Positions 52,831 through 60,365 of a DNA stretch of 60,365 bases are shown here, in pieces (position 1 is the first letter of the stretch; every line of letters begins with the position of its first letter). The notes beneath the pieces are model-generated. The model was not told where the DNA came from and did no database searches. It saw only the letters and a list, made by a program, of their open reading frames with translations. The DNA lies in assembly GCF_004000865.1 (NCBI RefSeq), contig NZ_BIMB01000043.1:1-60365 (forward strand), written 5' to 3'. A program made the translations under genes and the position numbers. This DNA is from Paenibacillus elgii NBRC 100335. Its GTDB lineage: Bacteria > Bacillota > Bacilli > Paenibacillales > NBRC-103111.

Positions 52831-53523
52831 ATGAATTTGTTTGAGAAAGAAGAGTTAATCCGCCAAGCAGCAGAGGATTTTGAATTCCAGGGCCCGGAGG
52901 TACTTTTATCCTGGGCGGTAGAAAGATTCCCCAATATCACTTTAGCCTGTAGTTTCGGAGCAGAGGACGTCGTATTGGTCGATATGCTCCAGAAGATCAG
53001 CCCCAAGACCGATATCTTTTACCTCGATACAAACGTGCATTTTCAGGAAACCTACGAAACCCGCGACCGCCTGCAGCAGCACTATGGAGTCGAGTTCGTT
53101 CAAGTGCTTCCGAAGCTTACGCTGGAGGAGCAGGCGCAGCAGTTTGGTGAAGAACTGTGGAAGAACGCTCCGAACCAATGCTGTAACATCCGCAAAGTCG
53201 ATCCCTTAACGGATATCCTCAAAAACTACGATGCCTGGATCACAGGAATTCGCCGTGATCAGGCGCCGACACGTGCCAACTCCAAGAAGGTGGAGTACGA
53301 CGTCAAGTTCGGACTTGTCAAATTCAATCCGCTCGCCGGCTGGACATCTGAAGACGTTTGGAATTATATTCGAAGCAACAACATTATTTACAATCCCCTT
53401 CATGATCGGAACTACCCTAGTATCGGCTGCGAGCACTGTACTCGTCCGGTAGCGGTGGGTGAGGACCCGAGAGCGGGCCGTTGGGCCGGCTTCGAGAAGA
53501 CGGAATGCGGACTTCATAAATAA
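52831..53523 (+). CDS. cysH: Assimilatory adenylyl-sulfate (APS) reductase
   Basis: A 230-residue thioredoxin-dependent reductase. The iron-sulfur cysteines C117/C118 (QCCNIRKVDPL) and C200/C203 (GCEHCTRP) mark the APS-type enzyme with a 4Fe-4S cluster. The catalytic cysteine is C226 in TECGLHK. It reduces activated sulfate to sulfite. The ATG is 10 bp from GGAGGT; an in-frame GTG four codons earlier overlaps that site. It pairs with sat, and the absence of cysC fits direct APS reduction. Confidence 0.95.
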   Translation: MNLFEKEELIRQAAEDFEFQGPEVLLSWAVERFPNITLACSFGAEDVVLVDMLQKISPKTDIFYLDTNVHFQETYETRDRLQQHYGVEFVQVLPKLTLEEQAQQFGEELWKNAPNQCCNIRKVDPLTDILKNYDAWITGIRRDQAPTRANSKKVEYDVKFGLVKFNPLAGWTSEDVWNYIRSNNIIYNPLHDRNYPSIGCEHCTRPVAVGEDPRAGRWAGFEKTECGLHK

Positions 53524-53550
53524 GCAGAGAGGGTACTAGGAGGGGCAATA

Positions 53551-54729
53551 GTGATGAGAGAAACCATTCGACCGCATGGCGGGACGCTCATTAATCGGGT
53601 GATTGAGGGCGAGAAAAGAACGAGTCTGCTGGAGCATGCCGCAACGTTATATTCGCTTAAGATCGACGCCTGGACGATCTCCGATCTCGATTTGATCGGT
53701 GTCGGCGCATTTTCACCGCTTACTGGCTTTTTGGGCGAACAGGATTATCATTCGGTCGTGGAACGTATGCGCTTGGAAGACGGAACGGTCTGGAGCATTC
53801 CGATTACGTTAGCCGTCGAGCCGCAAATCGCCAGTGGCCTCGCCATCGGGCAGGAAGTAGCGCTTGTAGGGGCGCAAGACGGCATCATTTACGGCATTAT
53901 TGAAGTCCGAAGCATTTATCATGTCGACCAGCGCAAAGAAGCGCTGAGCGTGTTTAAAACCGACGACGAAGCGCATCCCGGCGTCCAGAAGCTATTCTCC
54001 AGACCATCGACTTATGTCGGCGGGCCGATCCAAGTATTGAACCGTCCGAAGCCGGATAAATTCGAAGAATTTTACTACGATCCGGCTGAGACGCGGCGGC
54101 TTTTCTCCGGAAAGGGCTGGAAGAGCGTAGTCGGCTTTCAAACCCGGAATCCAGTTCATCGGGCGCACGAGTATATTCAAAAAAGCGCGATGGAAATCGT
54201 CGATGCCCTCTTTTTGAACCCGCTTGTGGGCGAGACCAAATCTGACGATATATCGGCCGACGTCCGAATGCGCAGCTATTTGGTCCTGCTGGAAAATTAC
54301 TATCCGAAGGACCGCGTATTTTTGGGCGTATTCCCTGCAGCAATGCGCTATGCCGGGCCGCGCGAAGCGATTTTCCATGCGATGGTCCGGAAAAACTACG
54401 GTTGCACGCATTTTATTGTAGGCCGCGATCATGCGGGCGTAGGCGACTATTACGGAACGTATGAAGCGCAGGAAATCTTCAGCAACTTCACTCCCGAGGA
54501 GTTGGGCATCACGCCGCTGTTCTTCGAGCACAGCTTCTTTTGTACGAAATGCGGCAACATGGCTTCCAGCAAGACGTGTCCGCACGGCAAAGAAGACCAT
54601 TTGCATCTCTCAGGAACAAAGGTTCGTGCGCTGCTGCGTGACGGCCAATGCCCGCCGCCACAGTTTACGCGGCCGGAAGTGGCGAAAGTGTTGATCGAAG
54701 GTATGAAAGAACCAGAATATCAGGTGTAA
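53551..54729 (+). CDS. sat: Sulfate adenylyltransferase (ATP sulfurylase, Sat type)
   Basis: A 392-residue homo-oligomeric sulfurylase. The active-site motifs are [13 protein letters not shown] and [13 protein letters not shown] cysteine-rich segment [20 protein letters not shown] follows near the C-terminus. It makes APS from sulfate and ATP. GTG 53551 lies 7 bp from AGGAGG; ATG 53554 is one codon later and equally possible. Located 27 bp after cysH, so they form one unit. Confidence 0.96.
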   Translation: MMRETIRPHGGTLINRVIEGEKRTSLLEHAATLYSLKIDAWTISDLDLIGVGAFSPLTGFLGEQDYHSVVERMRLEDGTVWSIPITLAVEPQIASGLAIGQEVALVGAQDGIIYGIIEVRSIYHVDQRKEALSVFKTDDEAHPGVQKLFSRPSTYVGGPIQVLNRPKPDKFEEFYYDPAETRRLFSGKGWKSVVGFQTRNPVHRAHEYIQKSAMEIVDALFLNPLVGETKSDDISADVRMRSYLVLLENYYPKDRVFLGVFPAAMRYAGPREAIFHAMVRKNYGCTHFIVGRDHAGVGDYYGTYEAQEIFSNFTPEELGITPLFFEHSFFCTKCGNMASSKTCPHGKEDHLHLSGTKVRALLRDGQCPPPQFTRPEVAKVLIEGMKEPEYQV

Positions 54730-54743
54730 GCAAGGTATAATTG

Positions 54744-54797
54744 TCCACCTCGTCCCATAAGATGAAAGAGAGTCTAGGGATGTGAGGTGGATTTTTT
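54744..54797 (+). terminator. Terminator after sat that contains the cwlD ribosome binding site
   Basis: TCCACCTC (54744-54751) pairs with GAGGTGGA (54784-54791), followed by six T. The 3' arm GAGGTGG is also the Shine-Dalgarno of cwlD, whose ATG lies 8 bp further on. Read-through transcripts would have that site occluded. Confidence 0.75.
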
Positions 54798-54798
54798 C

Positions 54799-55554
54799 AT
54801 GTTCGGAAAAAGAAAGAGGGTCGTCGTTTGGCTGACCATGCATAGCGGGATCAAAATCGTGATGTCAGCCTTGTTGGTGGCGCTCATGCTGTTCATGTTC
54901 ACCTACGAGCTCCCATCCACCAAAACATGGACGTATTGGACGATGCCGCTGTCCGGCAAAATCATCGCATTGGATGCCGGGCATGGCGGGCCGGATGGAG
55001 GCGCTCGAAGTAAGGACGGGCTGGAGGAGAAGGATGTCAATTTGGCCATTGCCTTGCACCTTCGGGATTATTTGCAGCAGTCGGGAGCATTGGTGGTCAT
55101 GACCCGGGAGGACGATCGGGACCTGGCCTCTCCAAGTACGAAGGGGTACAGTAAGCGCAAAACCGAAGATTTGCTGAAACGAGCTGAATTTGTTTCCAAG
55201 CAAAAGTCCAATCTATTCGTCAGCATCCATCTGAACAGCATCCCGTCCCCCCGCTGGTCGGGTGCACAGACATTCTTTTATCCGAATCATGCGGACAATG
55301 CGACCTTAGCAACGTTGATTCAGGAAGAAATGAAAAGGAATTTGAAAAATACGGATCGGGTCGCGAAGCAGGCCGACAAAGAAATCTATTTGCTTAAAGC
55401 GATGACCATTCCAAGCGCTCTTGTCGAAGTCGGATTTTTATCCAATCCGGGAGAGGCTCAGCTCCTTCGGGACCCGACGTACCAGAAAAAGATCGCGACC
55501 TCCATTTACCAAGGCATTCTTCGGTACTACTCGGGTGAAAAAGTGGGTTCCTGA
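54799..55554 (+). CDS. cwlD: Germination-specific N-acetylmuramoyl-L-alanine amidase CwlD
   Basis: A 251-residue protein with one N-terminal transmembrane segment (about residues 16-36) and an Amidase_3 domain. The zinc and catalytic residues are visible in ALDAGHGGPDGGA, GLEEKDVNLA, FVSIHLNS and VEVGFLSN. In B. subtilis CwlD, with PdaA, makes muramic-delta-lactam in spore cortex, needed for germination. The chosen ATG has GAGGTGG 8 bp upstream. Transcription in the forespore and mother cell is expected but not visible here. Confidence 0.94.
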   Translation: MFGKRKRVVVWLTMHSGIKIVMSALLVALMLFMFTYELPSTKTWTYWTMPLSGKIIALDAGHGGPDGGARSKDGLEEKDVNLAIALHLRDYLQQSGALVVMTREDDRDLASPSTKGYSKRKTEDLLKRAEFVSKQKSNLFVSIHLNSIPSPRWSGAQTFFYPNHADNATLATLIQEEMKRNLKNTDRVAKQADKEIYLLKAMTIPSALVEVGFLSNPGEAQLLRDPTYQKKIATSIYQGILRYYSGEKVGS

Positions 55555-55565
55555 TGAATTTGTGG

Positions 55566-55571
55566 TATAAT
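55566..55571 (+). promoter_or_regulatory. Extended -10 promoter before salA
   Basis: TGGTATAAT gives a perfect -10 box with TG extension and no convincing -35 box. It also forms the palindrome GGTATAATATACC. Confidence 0.45.
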
Positions 55572-55614
55572 ATACCGCAGTACAACTTAAACAATGGATC
55601 GCCGAGGTGACATC

Positions 55615-56721
55615 GTGCTAACCAAAGAACAATTGCTGGCTTCCGTAAGCCCGCTGAAGGACCTGGAATTCGGCTTAAGCTTAGCCGATTTGAATTTTAT
55701 TCGCGATATCATGATCAAAGAACAACATGTGTCGGCTACCGTACTGCTGTCCAGCGATAACGAATCGTACAAGCAGCAGCTGCAAGCCCAGATTGCTGAA
55801 GCTTTCAAGCAAGCAGGCGCCACGGACGTTCACCTGCGCTTTCGGCTTTTGTCCGATTTCGAGCGCAACGAAGCAGCGCGTAAGGTTCAAGAATCCGCTT
55901 CTGCTCACGAACAAAACGAACAACCTTCCGAGCCTTCCGTCAACGTGCTTGATCCGCAATCGGGAGTACGTTTTATTGCTATCGCCAGTGGAAAAGGCGG
56001 CGTTGGGAAATCGACAGTCACCGTCAACTTAGCCGTAGCGTTAGCAAGATTAGGAAAAAAAGTCGGCTTGGTCGATGCCGACATTTACGGATTTAGCGTT
56101 CCCGATATGATGGGCATCGAAGAACGGCCGCAGCTCGTGGACAACCGCATTATTCCGGTTGAGCGGTTCGGCGTTAAAGTGATTTCCATGGGCTTTTTTG
56201 TCGAAGAAAATACTCCGGTCATTTGGCGAGGCCCGATGCTGGGGAAAATGCTCCGCAACTTCTTTAACGAAGTGGAGTGGGGTGAGCTTGACTACATTTT
56301 GCTGGACCTGCCGCCAGGGACAGGAGATGTAGCCCTTGACGTTCATCAGATGATTCCGCACAGCAAAGAAATTATCGTTACCACGCCTCATGCTACAGCA
56401 GCTTTTGTAGCGGCTCGGGCCGGAGCGATGGCCATTCATACAGAGCATGAGATTATCGGCGTCGTCGAAAATATGTCGTATTATGCGTGCAGCAAATGCG
56501 GCAATAAGGATTATGTGTTCGGCCGCGGAGGCGGCGGCAAGCTGGCTGAGGAGCTGCATACGAAGCTGCTGGCGCAAATTCCTCTTGGCGTTCCGGACAA
56601 CCATGTGGCCGAACCGGATTATTCTCCATCGGTTTACAAGGCTGATACCGAAACAGGGCTCATTTACCGCGATATGGCGGAGCAAGTTATTCAGCAGCTA
56701 GAGGAAAAAGGATCAGCCTGA
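55615..56721 (+). CDS. salA: Mrp/SalA-family P-loop ATPase (iron-sulfur carrier type)
   Basis: A 368-residue protein from GTG 55615, which lies 6 bp from GAGGTG; ATG 55594 would include that site. The N-terminal domain (about 1-100) resembles the MIP18/DUF59 part. The deviant Walker A is SGKGGVGKSTVTVNLA. A CxxC pair is in YYACSKCGNKDYVFG, typical of ApbC/Mrp Fe-S carriers. In B. subtilis SalA lies in this position and regulates scoC. The terminator hairpin overlaps its stop codon. Confidence 0.93.
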   Translation: MLTKEQLLASVSPLKDLEFGLSLADLNFIRDIMIKEQHVSATVLLSSDNESYKQQLQAQIAEAFKQAGATDVHLRFRLLSDFERNEAARKVQESASAHEQNEQPSEPSVNVLDPQSGVRFIAIASGKGGVGKSTVTVNLAVALARLGKKVGLVDADIYGFSVPDMMGIEERPQLVDNRIIPVERFGVKVISMGFFVEENTPVIWRGPMLGKMLRNFFNEVEWGELDYILLDLPPGTGDVALDVHQMIPHSKEIIVTTPHATAAFVAARAGAMAIHTEHEIIGVVENMSYYACSKCGNKDYVFGRGGGGKLAEELHTKLLAQIPLGVPDNHVAEPDYSPSVYKADTETGLIYRDMAEQVIQQLEEKGSA

Positions 56722-56740
56722 TCAGGCCGATCCTTTTTTT
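56705..56740. terminator. Bidirectional terminator between salA and gerD
   Basis: AAAAAGGATC pairs with GATCCTTTTT, with GCCTGATCAGGC forming the inner palindrome, and T-rich tails exist on both strands. It serves convergent salA (+) and gerD (-). Confidence 0.9.
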
Positions 56741-56753
56741 ATGAGGTGGATGC

Positions 56754-57449
56754 TTAACCGCCGCCTCCACCTCCACCACCTCCGCCCCCTTGCTTAGATC
56801 CTCCGCCTTGCTTTCCTTTTCCTCCTCCTTGTTTCTGCCCCTTGCCTTCGCCGCCTTTTCCTTTTTGTCCTTCTTGCTTCGGCATCGACTCTTCCTGCAG
56901 CACCTTCTTCATTAAATCCATCATTTCCAAGCGGAAAATCGGACTTTGCAGTGATTCCTGAATAACAGCTTTGGTTTGAGTGCGGTAGGCTGTTCCCTTC
57001 AACGTATCCATTAGCATTGCTTCAAAATCCGGGCTCTTCATGGCATCCATCATCGCTTTTTGATATTCGGGGTCCTTTAATAAATCTTTATGAATCTGCT
57101 TGGTATCTTTTTGAATGGCTTTCGCGAATTGGCCGGCGAACTTCGGGTCGCTAATCATTTTTTGCAGAAACTGGTTGCTCTGTGTATCGGTCAGCACATC
57201 TTTTACCGCCAGCTGGAGCTGCTGCGTATCGCCGGCAGATAATAATTGGAGCTTGCTGTTCTCATGTATGGTAGCTTCTTGGATAGCTTTCCGCCCGTCT
57301 TCGGTCTTCAAAATATCGAGAACCATCGACTTGGTGTCTTTGTAAGTATTCCCGCCACCGGCGGACGAAGCTTTAGATTCGGAACCGCAGGAAGTTAAGA
57401 AGCCGACGATTAGGACGGCGGGTAAAAAACGAATCCATCGCGCTATCAT
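56754..57449 (-). CDS. gerD: Spore germination lipoprotein GerD
   Basis: A 231-residue lipoprotein. The signal peptide ends with the lipobox LTSC, so C21 should be lipidated. The central helical region (DILKTEDGRKAIQEATI, then DPKFAGQFAKAIQKDTKQIH) matches GerD, which organises germinant receptors into the germinosome of the spore inner membrane. The C-terminal 50 residues are Gly/Lys/Gln-rich and end in 11 consecutive Gly encoded by mixed codons. AAGGAGC precedes the start. It is opposite in direction to its neighbours. Confidence 0.93.
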   Translation of the reverse strand: MIARWIRFLPAVLIVGFLTSCGSESKASSAGGGNTYKDTKSMVLDILKTEDGRKAIQEATIHENSKLQLLSAGDTQQLQLAVKDVLTDTQSNQFLQKMISDPKFAGQFAKAIQKDTKQIHKDLLKDPEYQKAMMDAMKSPDFEAMLMDTLKGTAYRTQTKAVIQESLQSPIFRLEMMDLMKKVLQEESMPKQEGQKGKGGEGKGQKQGGGKGKQGGGSKQGGGGGGGGGGG

Positions 57450-57584
57450 CAGTTCGGGCTCCTTTCATTGTTTTGCCGTTAGTATTTGTTACGCACCCGG
57501 GGATTAACACAATTGTTGTTAGCTTTTTATTGTGAAGGTTGGTACAATTAACTGTTGAAATGACTTATTGGGGGTATAGCGGTC

Positions 57585-58181
57585 GTGACGTTAAGAAAAT
57601 GGTTTTATTTATTTTGGACCACGCTGCTGATCGGTGCGGTGACGGCTGTTATTGCCGGGCTTGTACTACAATTGACGGACCAACAGGTTGAGCTTGGTGG
57701 AAAACAAATCGGCTTTAGCATGATCACGATGATCCTTGGCGGTGCCACGATCAGTGTGTTGAGCCAGATGGGATTTTTCGCTTATTTGATTGTTCGGTAT
57801 ATTATAGGCGGCATCCTTCGAAAATGGGCCTGGGATATCGTCCAAGTGATCATTACGGTGATCGTCTTGTTCGATCTGATCTATTTGCGTTATGTTAGCA
57901 GTGAGCAGCAGATGAGCTGGGGCGTGTACATGATTCTTCCGCTTTCGCTAATTATAGTGTCGATCGGCGTAGCTTGGTGGAAAGTAAAAATGACGAATCG
58001 GAGCGCAGCTATTCCGACATTATTTTTTATGATCGCGGTCACGGCGATCGAGGCTATTCCTTCCCTTCGGCTCGACAACGCCGCTTCCACCATCTTTATG
58101 ATGGTTCCGCTGTACTTGTGTAATGCTTGGCAAATATTGATCCTTAGCAAAGTGCTGAACACAAATAAAGAGCCGATGTAA
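57585..58181 (+). CDS. kbaA: KbaA, KinB-pathway activation membrane protein
   Basis: A 198-residue protein with about six transmembrane helices (first RKWFYLFWTTLLIGAVTA). It matches KbaA, which in B. subtilis is needed for KinB kinase to feed the sporulation phosphorelay. GTG start after TTGGGGGTAT. A weak promoter with an extended TGGTACAAT -10 lies at about 57540-57548. Confidence 0.9.
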   Translation: MTLRKWFYLFWTTLLIGAVTAVIAGLVLQLTDQQVELGGKQIGFSMITMILGGATISVLSQMGFFAYLIVRYIIGGILRKWAWDIVQVIITVIVLFDLIYLRYVSSEQQMSWGVYMILPLSLIIVSIGVAWWKVKMTNRSAAIPTLFFMIAVTAIEAIPSLRLDNAASTIFMMVPLYLCNAWQILILSKVLNTNKEPM

Positions 58182-58200
58182 CGGCTCTTGCTGTTTTTTT
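58168..58200 (+). terminator. Terminator after kbaA
   Basis: AAGAGCCG pairs with CGGCTCTT around the kbaA stop region, followed by GCTG and eight T. It may also stop pdaB transcription from the other side. Confidence 0.85.
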
Positions 58201-58215
58201 ACATGAGTAGCGGGA

Positions 58216-59001
58216 TTAACGTACAGGTTTCATCGTTTGATCTTCGACAGGCGGCTGATTGCTAACCTTTGTTTGCTTCATCAATTGACTGACGGTCACG
58301 AACTCGTAACCTTTTTCGCGTAATTTGTCGATAATAACGGGGAGCGCTTCGTGGGTTTGCTTCACGGAGTCGCTGGCGTGAAATAAAACGATATCGCCGG
58401 GATGCGCTTTAGATAAGACGCGGTTGACGATCGTATCGACTCCTTTATTCATCCAATCCTGAGAATCCGTATCCCATTGAATGACCGTATAACGAAGCTC
58501 GTTAGCGATCCGCAGCACGCGTTTGTCAAAATCACCGTTCGGAAGCCGCAGCAAGTTCGGATTTGTACCGGTAACTTCTTGAATGATTTGGTGAGCCGTC
58601 TTAATTTGGGCGCGAATTTCATCATCGTTCAAGCTGCTGTAGTTCACGTGCTTATGTCCGTGGCTGCCGATTTCCCACCCGCCTTTGACGATTTTGTTCA
58701 CGGTATCGGGATGGCTTTTGGTCCAAGGGGATGATAAGAAAAAGGTTGCGTTTCGAATCCCCTTATTTTCCAGAATCTGAAGAATCGGTTCCGTGCGCGT
58801 ATCCCCCCAGCTGATATCGAAGGTGAGAGCAATCAGCTTCCTTTCCGTGGGAATGCTGTAGACCGCGGCGGGTTCGTATTGGGAGAAGACCGAAACGTTT
58901 TCCCTTTCCGAATAAATAATGCCGATGGCGAACAGGACAGCAACGGTAATAATTAGCGCTTGTTTTAGCTTTTTGCCGTTCATGACATAAAAGTAATTCA
59001 C
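58216..59001 (-). CDS. pdaB: Sporulation polysaccharide deacetylase PdaB
   Basis: A 261-residue NodB-fold protein with one N-terminal transmembrane helix (about 11-30). The motifs are LTFDISWGD (catalytic Asp; the second Asp of TFDDG is replaced, as in the PdaB family), GSHGHKHVNYS (zinc histidines), RLPNGDFD and VLFHAS. PdaB keeps late spore peptidoglycan intact in B. subtilis. GTG start with AAAGGAGG 8 bp upstream. It diverges from the spoIIM-family gene. Confidence 0.92.
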   Translation of the reverse strand: MNYFYVMNGKKLKQALIITVAVLFAIGIIYSERENVSVFSQYEPAAVYSIPTERKLIALTFDISWGDTRTEPILQILENKGIRNATFFLSSPWTKSHPDTVNKIVKGGWEIGSHGHKHVNYSSLNDDEIRAQIKTAHQIIQEVTGTNPNLLRLPNGDFDKRVLRIANELRYTVIQWDTDSQDWMNKGVDTIVNRVLSKAHPGDIVLFHASDSVKQTHEALPVIIDKLREKGYEFVTVSQLMKQTKVSNQPPVEDQTMKPVR

Positions 59002-59099
59002 TGGCGAGGCCTCCTTTGCCCATCTCGTCCGGAAAGGCTTGTATTAATAGATGTGTATGCTCGTACCCATATCTTATGCTTAAAAGGAGGGACTCTCTT

Positions 59100-59711
59100 T
59101 TGAATTGGAAAAATGCAATTTTGCAAATGAAGCTGATGAAACATTACTTTATTGCATCCACCCTGGTATTTGTCACGGGCATTGTGATGGGGGCTCTGTA
59201 CTCAAGTCAGTTTCATGCGTTCATTAACGGCCAGCTCGAAGCTTTAAAACAAATCTCGGATTCCATTGCAAGCAAGCCGAATCAGCAATGGTCGTTATTT
59301 TGGCTCATTTTTTGGAACAATGCTTCCAAATCGTTATTGATCATTGCCTTGGGATTGTTTTTCGGGGTATTCCCGCTGTTTTTTCTTCTTGCCAATGGCT
59401 TGCTGCTTGGCTACGTATGTATGGTGTCGGCCCAGAAGCAATCCTGGTTGTATGTGATCAAAACAATTCTCCCTCACGGAATCCTGGAGATTCCGGCGAT
59501 TATCGTGGCCTGCGCCTTCGGGCTGCGGTTGGGCGTCATGGTACTGAAGATGCTGCTTTCCGCACTTAGTCCGACCCGTTCCGCCAAAACAAGAGAACAG
59601 TTCATTCTGTTTATCAAAGCCTTGCTGCCTGTCAGTGTCATGCTCGTAGCCGTGCTGTTCGTAGCCGCGTTAATCGAAAGCACGTTAACCTTATGGCTGG
59701 CCCGCGGATAA
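59100..59711 (+). CDS. Stage II sporulation protein M family (DUF95) membrane protein
   Basis: A 203-residue membrane protein from TTG 59100, with AAAAGGAGGG about 9 bp upstream; a longer frame upstream has no hydrophobic match. About five transmembrane segments are seen. Typical family motifs are KHYFIASTLVFVTGIVMGA, FWNNASKSLLIIALGLFFG, LANGLLLGYV and LPHGILEIPAIIVACAFGLR. SpoIIM acts with SpoIID and SpoIIP in septal peptidoglycan thinning during engulfment. Whether this is SpoIIM itself or a paralog cannot be settled here. Confidence 0.88.
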   Translation: MNWKNAILQMKLMKHYFIASTLVFVTGIVMGALYSSQFHAFINGQLEALKQISDSIASKPNQQWSLFWLIFWNNASKSLLIIALGLFFGVFPLFFLLANGLLLGYVCMVSAQKQSWLYVIKTILPHGILEIPAIIVACAFGLRLGVMVLKMLLSALSPTRSAKTREQFILFIKALLPVSVMLVAVLFVAALIESTLTLWLARG

Positions 59712-59833
59712 AAATAAATGAAACGCAAACTCATAAAATTGCCCAAAACTGTGCATAACAGTAAAACACAAGACGGTTTTGGCGATATAAAGAGGTATGC
59801 AGACAAGCGCCGACCTTTCTTGGTTTGGATTCG

Positions 59834-60118
59834 ATGACGCTTAAGCTGCATATCTTTTTTACATTTGCGCACTTCATTTTGGAAAGGGGCCATATCGGCA
59901 TGCTTGGCTTTTTGTTTAACGAACGGGAATGCAGAGAACTGGATTACGTCCTGCGCAAGGAACTGGATGAAATGCTCTTCGACTTGAATGACAAGAGAAT
60001 CGATGCGGACATCAAAACGGCGATCGAATCGCGGTACAAAGTCATTTTCCGCATGTATGCCCGCCTGGCCTCGCCAAAGGAAATTTCGAAATATGCAAGA
60101 AACCGGATGTACCATTAA
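59834..60118 (+). CDS. Small protein of unknown function
   Basis: Not recognised. From ATG 59834 it is 94 residues; a TTG three codons earlier is also in frame. It starts MTLKLHIFFTFAHFILERG and continues with charged helical sequence (RECRELDYVLRKELDEML, then RYKVIFRMYARLASPKEISK). Predicted mainly alpha-helical and cytosolic, with one cysteine. No good Shine-Dalgarno is visible. It is the last gene before the rRNA promoters. Confidence 0.6.
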   Translation: MTLKLHIFFTFAHFILERGHIGMLGFLFNERECRELDYVLRKELDEMLFDLNDKRIDADIKTAIESRYKVIFRMYARLASPKEISKYARNRMYH

Positions 60119-60137
60119 AATAAAATCGAAAAATCGC

Positions 60138-60167
60138 TTGACTTCCGGTACGCTCTTATGATATTTT
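60138..60167 (+). promoter_or_regulatory. Candidate rRNA promoter P1
   Basis: TTGACT at 60138-60143, an 18-bp spacer and TATTTT at 60162-60167. It lies 96 bp upstream of the second -10 box, the tandem spacing common for Bacillus rrn promoters. Confidence 0.5.
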
Positions 60168-60233
60168 ATTACTCGTTCTCCTTTTGCAAGCAAGCAGCTT
60201 CACCTCTGGAAACAAAAAGAAATAAAAAAATGC

Positions 60234-60263
60234 TTGCTTTTCGATAGGCGAATGTGATATATT
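60234..60263 (+). promoter_or_regulatory. Candidate rRNA promoter P2
   Basis: TTGCTT at 60234-60239, an 18-bp spacer and TATATT at 60258-60263 with an extended TGA, preceded by an A-rich tract that could serve as an UP element. Confidence 0.7.
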
Positions 60264-60270
60264 ATAAAAG

Positions 60271-60365
60271 TCGCCGCTAAACGAGGTGACAACAAGAAAC
60301 AAAGGCTGCAAAGCTTGACAAGGCAGCATTTGTTGAAGGAAATTGTCCTTTGAAAACTGAACATC
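60271..60365 (+). other. Leader of a 16S rRNA operon, cut by the window edge
   Basis: The segment CCTTTGAAAACTGAACA near the end matches the conserved stretch upstream of 16S rRNA in Bacillales. The 16S gene should begin outside the window. This is inferred from the leader alone. Confidence 0.7.

Overview
The window is a core housekeeping block from a spore-forming member of the Bacillota, most likely a Paenibacillus or close relative in the Paenibacillaceae. The protein sequences closely resemble those of Bacillus subtilis, the gene order follows its ctsR-to-rrn region, and sporulation and germination genes (cwlD, gerD, kbaA, pdaB, a spoIIM-family gene) are present. pssA beside disA and cysH-sat inside the ribosomal block differ from B. 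subtilis. The assignment rests on remembered family sequences and gene order; no database was searched.

Left edge (1-960): a secreted mannose-lectin-like protein with its own promoter and terminator, the only clearly accessory gene here. Then comes the protein quality-control operon ctsR-mcsA-mcsB-clpC, with a textbook CtsR operator at its promoter. It is followed by radA, a 169-bp near-perfect palindrome, disA (c-di-AMP synthase), pssA, a PIN/TRAM membrane protein, ispD-ispF, gltX, a cysteine T-box riboswitch, cysE-cysS, mrnC, rlmB, rae1 and sigH.

Centre (18.5-50.8 kb): the transcription and translation superblock. It runs rpmG-secE-nusG-rplK-rplA, an L10-type leader with attenuator, rplJ-rplL, a methyltransferase gene, rpoB-rpoC, L7Ae-like gene-rpsL-rpsG-fusA-tuf, and then the S10-spc-alpha cluster from rpsJ to rplQ, including secY, adk, map, infA and rpoA. 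Promoters and intrinsic terminators divide it: terminators follow rplL, rpoC, tuf and rplQ, and consensus-like promoters precede rpmG, rplJ, rpoB, the rpsL group and rpsJ. A recurring double-hairpin repeat sits directly upstream of the ribosome binding sites of rplJ, rplX, rpsN and rpmJ.

Right part (50.8-60.4 kb): truA, rplM-rpsI with a probable leader, then a sulfate-assimilation pair (cysH, sat) under a near-consensus promoter. The spore-related genes cwlD, salA/mrp, gerD, kbaA, pdaB and a spoIIM-family gene follow, then one unrecognised small gene. The window ends in tandem promoters and a leader that resemble the start of an rRNA operon. No tRNA, CRISPR array, prophage or transposase was recognised. 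The most unusual signals are the non-coding palindromes and repeats and the lectin gene; no undescribed multi-gene system was found.
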